Below the pieces are notes generated by a model. That model worked only from the letters and a program-made list of their open reading frames with translations, ran no database searches and was not told the origin of the DNA. Made by a program: the position numbers and the translations under genes. Shown here piece after piece: positions 59,929 through 64,000 of a stretch of DNA of 64,000 nucleotides. Each line of letters starts with the position of its first letter. Position 1 is the stretch's first letter. Source of the stretch: Oceanobacillus limi (GTDB lineage Bacteria > Bacillota > Bacilli > Bacillales > Amphibacillaceae); the NCBI RefSeq assembly GCF_900111445.1, contig NZ_FOHE01000004.1, forward strand, positions 124,001-188,000, given 5' to 3'.

Positions 59929-60021
59929 TCCTTTTTCCTCCTTTATTTGACACTCAACATCCGTATCATATGCGCACGGAAATTATTCGTTCCAACTTTT
60001 TCACCTTAGAATAAGCCGGTA

Positions 60022-60189
60022 CTAGCTCACTTTTCTTTTATAGAAATGTAATAACGACTCTTGAATGGACTTTTTTTGTTTAGGTGATTTTTTCGCTTTT
60101 ACAAGCCTTTGATATGACGCATCCTTTCTCATATTTTCCATACGATTTTCAGCTATGCTTTTATAAACATCAATTTGATAATTCATCAT
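60022..60189 (-). CDS. Small basic protein (55 residues), possible paralogue of the preceding gene
   Basis: ATGATG at 60184-60189 lies after GAGGAGGAG at good distance. The product starts MMNYQIDVYKSIAENRMENM and ends LLHFYKRKVS. It shares with the 58-residue protein the Tyr-rich start, a helix of about 20 residues, a Lys/Gln-rich middle (KAKKSPKQKK) and a basic aromatic tail. The two lie in tandem, so duplication is likely. The function is unknown. The strong ribosome binding sites on both argue that they are real. Confidence 0.7.
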   Translation of the reverse strand: MMNYQIDVYKSIAENRMENMRKDASYQRLVKAKKSPKQKKSIQESLLHFYKRKVS

Positions 60190-60286
60190 GTACTTCTCCT
60201 CCTCGGTTTGTTATCTTACACTTCTTATCATACTGTCTAAAACTCTTACCGTCGCCGGCTTTTCGACTGAATTTCGCACACAAAAA

Positions 60287-60309
60287 ACCCCTACTACTTC
60301 TGTAGGGGT
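60287..60309 (-). terminator. Terminator of the HEFGH protein gene
   Basis: An 8-bp stem (ACCCCTAC/GTAGGGGT) with a seven-base loop. Read leftward it is followed by TTTTTGTGTG. It separates the metalloprotease-like gene from the small basic protein genes. Confidence 0.85.
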
Positions 60310-60355
60310 CCTCCTTCTTGAGACTGATAAACATGCTAATGAAAACCAATAATTA

Positions 60356-61192
60356 TTAAAATTGCGCCAACCATTCTTCTACTTCATGAAAAAAAGATGG
60401 ATTTTCTTTCCATGATAATAATGCTCCTAATTCACCTTTGCGATGTACAAATTCCTGAAACATTGCGTCAGCGATATAGTAAGCTAACCTTGTATGGCCA
60501 AATCTAGTACCTCCATTTATGGAAAACCACTCTTTAAATACAGTCCTCGGATCTTCTAAAATGTCTGATTTAAAACTACGAATGATTTCGTTTTTATGTT
60601 GATTTGCAAAATCAAGCCAATCATCCCCTTCATTATTATAAGAAAAGTAAACGGAAGACTTTAAATCTGGAATAACCTGCCTAGAAAAGTGGGTTGCTGC
60701 CCCTTCTTGTAATAACCAAATATAAGGATGCTCCCATTGCATTCGTTTCCAATCTATCTGATACCGGTCGGAAAAGATATTATGTGAGGCATGCCCAAAT
60801 TCATGGGCAATAATAACCCGTAATGGTTCTTGTTCGGAAGGTAACCTTTCCAACGAAAAGGTAATGTCGGGAATAATTTGTCGATGCGTGTAAGCATTGG
60901 ATCCATAGGCACCAACGATCAAATTAACGTCGATAGGAAATGTCAATTTGTATCTTGTTTTATACTCATTGATCACATACTTCAATTCTTTCTGTATACG
61001 AAAGTGTACTTTCTTAATCGTAGCCTGATCGCTAGGATAACGCTTCATTGCTTTTATTAATCGTTCATCCGTGTTTTGACAATGATTCGCAAAATAAGCA
61101 TCAAATATCGTAGGGTATTTTTTATAATAATTTCTTAGGTTTTCTAACGTATACTCCTGCGGAAAATCTGGGTATGTATCAATAATTTGCAT
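60356..61192 (-). CDS. Cytoplasmic zinc metallopeptidase-like protein (HEFGH)
   Basis: A 278-residue protein with HEFGH in VIIAHEFGHASHN (His about 153) and, about 35 residues later, LLQEGAATHFSRQ, whose Glu could be the third zinc ligand as in gluzincins. There is no signal peptide, so it acts inside the cell. ATG 61192 follows GAGGGGGG; the frame extends nine codons further without a better signal. The motif pattern resembles DUF2268-type predicted zinc proteases, but I am unsure of the family. It is divergent from the catalase gene. Confidence 0.8.
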   Translation of the reverse strand: MQIIDTYPDFPQEYTLENLRNYYKKYPTIFDAYFANHCQNTDERLIKAMKRYPSDQATIKKVHFRIQKELKYVINEYKTRYKLTFPIDVNLIVGAYGSNAYTHRQIIPDITFSLERLPSEQEPLRVIIAHEFGHASHNIFSDRYQIDWKRMQWEHPYIWLLQEGAATHFSRQVIPDLKSSVYFSYNNEGDDWLDFANQHKNEIIRSFKSDILEDPRTVFKEWFSINGGTRFGHTRLAYYIADAMFQEFVHRKGELGALLSWKENPSFFHEVEEWLAQF

Positions 61193-61352
61193 AAAAATCC
61201 CCCCTCTTTCCATATCCATTCGCTATCCATTATAAAAACTCCTCCAAATTTTTGGTATTAAAGTTGATTATTTTTTACCGTGTATGGGCAATTTAATGGT
61301 AGTAAATTTTAAGGGTTTACAATAAGGAAATATAAATAAAAGGATGGTTTAC

Positions 61353-62978
61353 ATGTCTGAAGATAAAAAGAATAACAGGAAAGAAACGAATATTGAACAT
61401 GACGATACTTTAACTACAAGACAGGGACACCCTGTAACCAACAACCAAAACATTCGTACTGTCGGGAATCGTGGTCCTGCAACGTTAGAAAACTATGATT
61501 TCATTGAAAAAATCAGTCACTTTGATCGTGAAAAAGTTCCCGAAAGAATTGTTCATGCCCGTGGTGCTGGTGCGCACGGTTATTTTGAAACATATGGAAC
61601 CGCTGGAGATGAACCCATTTCTAAATATACCAGGGCTAAAGTGTTTCAAGAAAAAGGAAAACAAACTCCAGTATTTGTTCGTTTCTCCACGGTTGTTCAC
61701 GGAAATCATTCCCCGGAAACTGTTCGTGATCCACGTGGGTTTGCAGTAAAATTTTATACCGAAGACGGTAATTGGGATTTGGTCGGAAACAACCTGAAAA
61801 TCTTCTTTATTCGCGATGCAATGAAGTTTCCTGACATGATTCATGCGTTTCGCCCAGATCCTGTAACCAATGTTCAAAATCCGGAACGCTTTTTTGATTT
61901 CTGTGCAAATTCACCAGAATCATTTCATATGGTCACGTTTGTTTACTCCCCATGGGGAATCCCTGCTAACTACCGAATGATGCAGGGATCAGGTGTCAAC
62001 ACATACAAGTGGGTTAATAGTGAAGGAAAAGCAGTGCTTGTTAAATACCACTGGGAACCAAAACAAGGAATTAAAAACTTAACCGTAAAAGAAGCAGAAG
62101 AAATTCAAGGGAAGAATTTCAACCATGCAACCCAAGATTTATATGAAGCCATTGAACGTGGTGAATATCCAGAATGGGAACTATTTGTTCAAATCATGGA
62201 GGATGGTCCCCACCCAGAATTAGACTTTGATCCACTCGATGATACAAAACTATGGCCAGAAGACCAATTCCCTTGGTTACCAGTAGGAAAAATGGTATTA
62301 AACAAAAATCCTGAGAACTATCATACGGAAGTTGAGCAAGCTGCTTTTGGTACAGGAGTATTAGTAGATGGCTTAGATTTCTCCGATGATAAAATGCTAC
62401 AAGGACGTACGTTTTCTTACTCTGACACCCAACGATATCGTGTAGGAGCAAACTATTTACAACTACCAATCAACGCTGCCAAGAAACGCGTGGCAACAAA
62501 TCAAGAAGGTGGACAATTACGATACGAAAACGATAAGGCACCAGATCAAAATCCTCATGTCAATTACGAACCATCTATCTTGGGTGGTTTGAAGGAAGCG
62601 GAACAAACTGGCAAGGAACATACTCCACAAGTGGAAGGAAACCTTGTTCGCGAATCCATTGATCGACAAAGCAATACCAAACAAGCAGGCGAAACCTATC
62701 GCCAATTTGAACAATGGGAAAAAGATGAATTAATTAATAACCTTGTTGGTGATCTTTCTCAATGCGATAAACGCCTTCAAGATAAAATGATCGCTCTTGC
62801 AGAAGAAGCAGACGAAGAATATGGTCGTCGCCTACGAGAAGGCCTAGAGCAAAAGAACAAAGAAATGGGTAATATGGAAATGGAAGTCGGCGAGGAAATG
62901 CACCCTCTTGGAGCAAAAGATGCGCATAAAGCGGTAAAGGATGCTGTTGAAAAAGGGCATGATGCCCAACCGTATTAA
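61353..62978 (+). CDS. katA: Heme catalase
   Basis: Monofunctional heme catalase of 541 residues that removes H2O2. The distal His is in [13 protein letters not shown] (His68), the Asn in [15 protein letters not shown], and the proximal heme-ligand Tyr in [35 protein letters not shown] is the family signature. The C-terminus is extended by an acidic, Met/Glu-rich helix (about 480-541) compared with small-subunit catalases. I start it at ATG 61353, eight bases after AAAAGGATGG; the ATG three codons earlier touches that signal. I see no convincing PerR box upstream. Confidence 0.95.
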   Translation: MSEDKKNNRKETNIEHDDTLTTRQGHPVTNNQNIRTVGNRGPATLENYDFIEKISHFDREKVPERIVHARGAGAHGYFETYGTAGDEPISKYTRAKVFQEKGKQTPVFVRFSTVVHGNHSPETVRDPRGFAVKFYTEDGNWDLVGNNLKIFFIRDAMKFPDMIHAFRPDPVTNVQNPERFFDFCANSPESFHMVTFVYSPWGIPANYRMMQGSGVNTYKWVNSEGKAVLVKYHWEPKQGIKNLTVKEAEEIQGKNFNHATQDLYEAIERGEYPEWELFVQIMEDGPHPELDFDPLDDTKLWPEDQFPWLPVGKMVLNKNPENYHTEVEQAAFGTGVLVDGLDFSDDKMLQGRTFSYSDTQRYRVGANYLQLPINAAKKRVATNQEGGQLRYENDKAPDQNPHVNYEPSILGGLKEAEQTGKEHTPQVEGNLVRESIDRQSNTKQAGETYRQFEQWEKDELINNLVGDLSQCDKRLQDKMIALAEEADEEYGRRLREGLEQKNKEMGNMEMEVGEEMHPLGAKDAHKAVKDAVEKGHDAQPY

Positions 62979-63402
62979 TAATGAAGGGGTATCTAGTCCT
63001 TGCTAATAATTATCAATGTGCAACCATACCCAATAGAAATTCAAACTACGGATGCCCTCTCGATCCTTATTCCGCCTTTTTTGTCGTAACAATAGCGATT
63101 TCGGTCAATTACCCTTAGTTTAAAATCGTTTTTTCTAACAACAAACGCTTGGATAAATTATTATCCAAGCGTTTTTATCCTATTTTAGTTGTTATTTTAC
63201 TTACCAATGCCAGCTATAAAAAATCAAAGAAGTGATATAATGTAGTTGAACATTTTGCATATTTAGTTCATGAACTGACGAAGCAGGTTAGGAGTCAGTT
63301 TAAGAAGGATATTTTCTATTTTTAGCGAATTAATTCAAACATATCAAGTCAAGAACAAGAATACAGGGTATTGAAATAACAGGTACATAGGAGGTATGAG
63401 AT
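62979..63402. other. Intergenic region between catalase and VOC genes
   Basis: Contains the catalase-side terminator (63143-63174). Before the VOC gene, AACTGAC and GTCAGTT (about 63274-63301) can form a small hairpin. No gene with a ribosome binding site is visible. Confidence 0.45.
63143..63174 (+). terminator. Terminator downstream of the catalase gene
   Basis: A perfect 14-bp stem (AAACGCTTGGATAA/TTATCCAAGCGTTT) with a four-base loop and five Ts. It lies 165 bp after the catalase stop codon. Confidence 0.85.
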
Positions 63403-63840
63403 ATGAAGATCACTAGAATCGATCATGTGGGTATAATTGTCAATGACCTTCCAGCCGCGAAAAAATTTTTTATTGACTTTGGCCTTGAAATGCTAGGGGA
63501 AGGAGAAGTGGAAGGCGAGTGGGTAGAGCGGATAATAGGGCTTCAAAACGTTAAAGAGGAAGTTGTAATGTTGCGAACTCCAGACGGCGAGGCAAATATA
63601 GAACTAGTTAAATTTCACACGCCATCAGACGAAAATGGGATTCAGCGTTCGTTGGCAAATACTCTCGGTATCCGGCATATTGCCTTTGCTGTTGAAGATA
63701 TTGAGGCCCTTGTTGCCAAGTTAAATAAGAATGGCGCGGAACTTATTGGTGAGATACAAAACTATAAAAACACTTATAAATTATGTTATGTTCGTGGGCC
63801 AGAAGGAATTATTTTAGAGTTGGCGGAGCAAATAAAATAA
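63403..63840 (+). CDS. VOC-family protein, methylmalonyl-CoA epimerase-like
   Basis: A 145-residue VOC protein starting MKITRIDHVGIIVNDLPAA. The metal-binding pattern is His in RIDHVGI, Glu in ANIELVKF, His in IRHIAFAVED and Glu in IILELAEQ, as in methylmalonyl-CoA epimerases and lactoylglutathione lyases. GGAGG precedes the ATG. It appears to stand alone; no acyl-CoA mutase genes lie in the window, so the epimerase assignment is loose. Confidence 0.9.
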   Translation: MKITRIDHVGIIVNDLPAAKKFFIDFGLEMLGEGEVEGEWVERIIGLQNVKEEVVMLRTPDGEANIELVKFHTPSDENGIQRSLANTLGIRHIAFAVEDIEALVAKLNKNGAELIGEIQNYKNTYKLCYVRGPEGIILELAEQIK

Positions 63841-64000
63841 ATTAAGATAATTAATAGGTATCGAGCAGATAATTGTTGAGCTTTGACATATCACCAGTGC
63901 ATAAGTAATCACGTGGATCTGTTTCATTAAAGTTGTTCCTTTAACGGGGCTTTAATGAGAGAAGCAACATGCCAGATTAAAGTAAAAAAAAGCTGGAGGT
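63841..64000. other. Window end: intergenic with a probable ribosome binding site at the edge
   Basis: TCATTAAAG and CTTTAATGA (about 63924-63958) can pair. The last bases AAAGCTGGAGGT look like a Shine-Dalgarno sequence for a rightward gene that starts beyond the window. Confidence 0.4.

Noticed and set aside
61220-61352. A PerR or sigma-B site upstream of the catalase gene
   Set aside because: I looked for TTATAATnATTATAA and for the sigma-B GTTT/GGG pair. Only weak partial matches are present.
1-64000. CRISPR arrays, tRNA or rRNA genes, insertion sequences, prophage, toxin-antitoxin or known defence operons
   Set aside because: No repeat-spacer pattern, CCA-ended cloverleaf, transposase motif, phage structural gene or defence-type gene cluster could be found by reading both strands.

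Overview
The window is chromosomal DNA from a low-GC, endospore-forming member of the Bacillaceae. The evidence is AT-rich codon use, strong AGGAGG-type ribosome binding sites, compact hairpin-plus-T terminators, and close homologues of Bacillus subtilis YesL, YtrA, YaaH, P450BSbeta (CYP152), CvfC/YpgR, YqxD, MhqR/MhqD, CatE and QueT. A BCCT osmolyte carrier and an MscS channel would suit a salt-tolerant genus such as Oceanobacillus, Virgibacillus or Gracilibacillus, but the genus is an inference. I saw no rRNA, tRNA, CRISPR array, insertion sequence or prophage.

Layout. 1-7.6 kb: one leftward operon for an alpha-glucobiose: GH65 phosphorylase, binding lipoprotein, two permeases, a YesL-like protein and a LacI-family repressor, behind three palindromic operators spaced 33 bp apart. 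7.8-15 kb: prolyl oligopeptidase, an ABC exporter pair next to an ABC-LytTR fusion that has lost its ATPase motifs, a TipAL-like MerR regulator with its 19-bp-spacer promoter, a Gly/Pro-rich protein, and a small membrane protein whose ribosome binding site lies inside a hairpin. 15-22.8 kb: small membrane proteins, a histidine kinase/response regulator pair, a BCCT transporter, a squalene/phytoene synthase-like enzyme, an AI-2E family permease and an AhpD-like protein. 22.9-34.4 kb: a YtrA-type GntR/ABC operon, an rRNA methyltransferase, acetyltransferases, a PadR/HAAS pair, a secreted metallopeptidase-like protein, YqxD and a LysM-GH18 spore protein. Four genes in this stretch carry apparent one-base contractions of homopolymers.

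34.5-45.4 kb: a CYP152 fatty-acid peroxygenase beside a TetR repressor and an MMPL exporter with a triple-operator promoter; CvfC; a permuted papain-fold protein; an extra UppS-like prenyltransferase; and a second PadR/HAAS operon with a DUF4173 protein. 45.6-54 kb: a VOC/DUF2785/GNAT/Nudix operon in which DUF2785 is broken by an in-frame stop, then a universal stress protein, a RimK-like ligase, a cytoplasmic S41 peptidase, a FetAB-type exporter and the MhqR/MhqD quinone-response pair. 54-64 kb: Na+/Ca2+ exchanger, CatE, QueT under a preQ1-I riboswitch, DUF3891, PlsC, MscS, two very short basic proteins, a zinc-protease-like protein, catalase and a VOC protein.

The most unusual unexplained structure is a non-coding repeat of roughly 320-345 bp present three times (about 14.9, 29.0 and 40.8 kb). 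It is built from hairpin-forming modules, always lies in the same orientation and encodes nothing visible. No complete new defence or biosynthetic system is evident. The best leads are this repeat, the ABC-LytTR pseudo-ATPase, the operator arrays and the hairpin-masked ribosome binding site.
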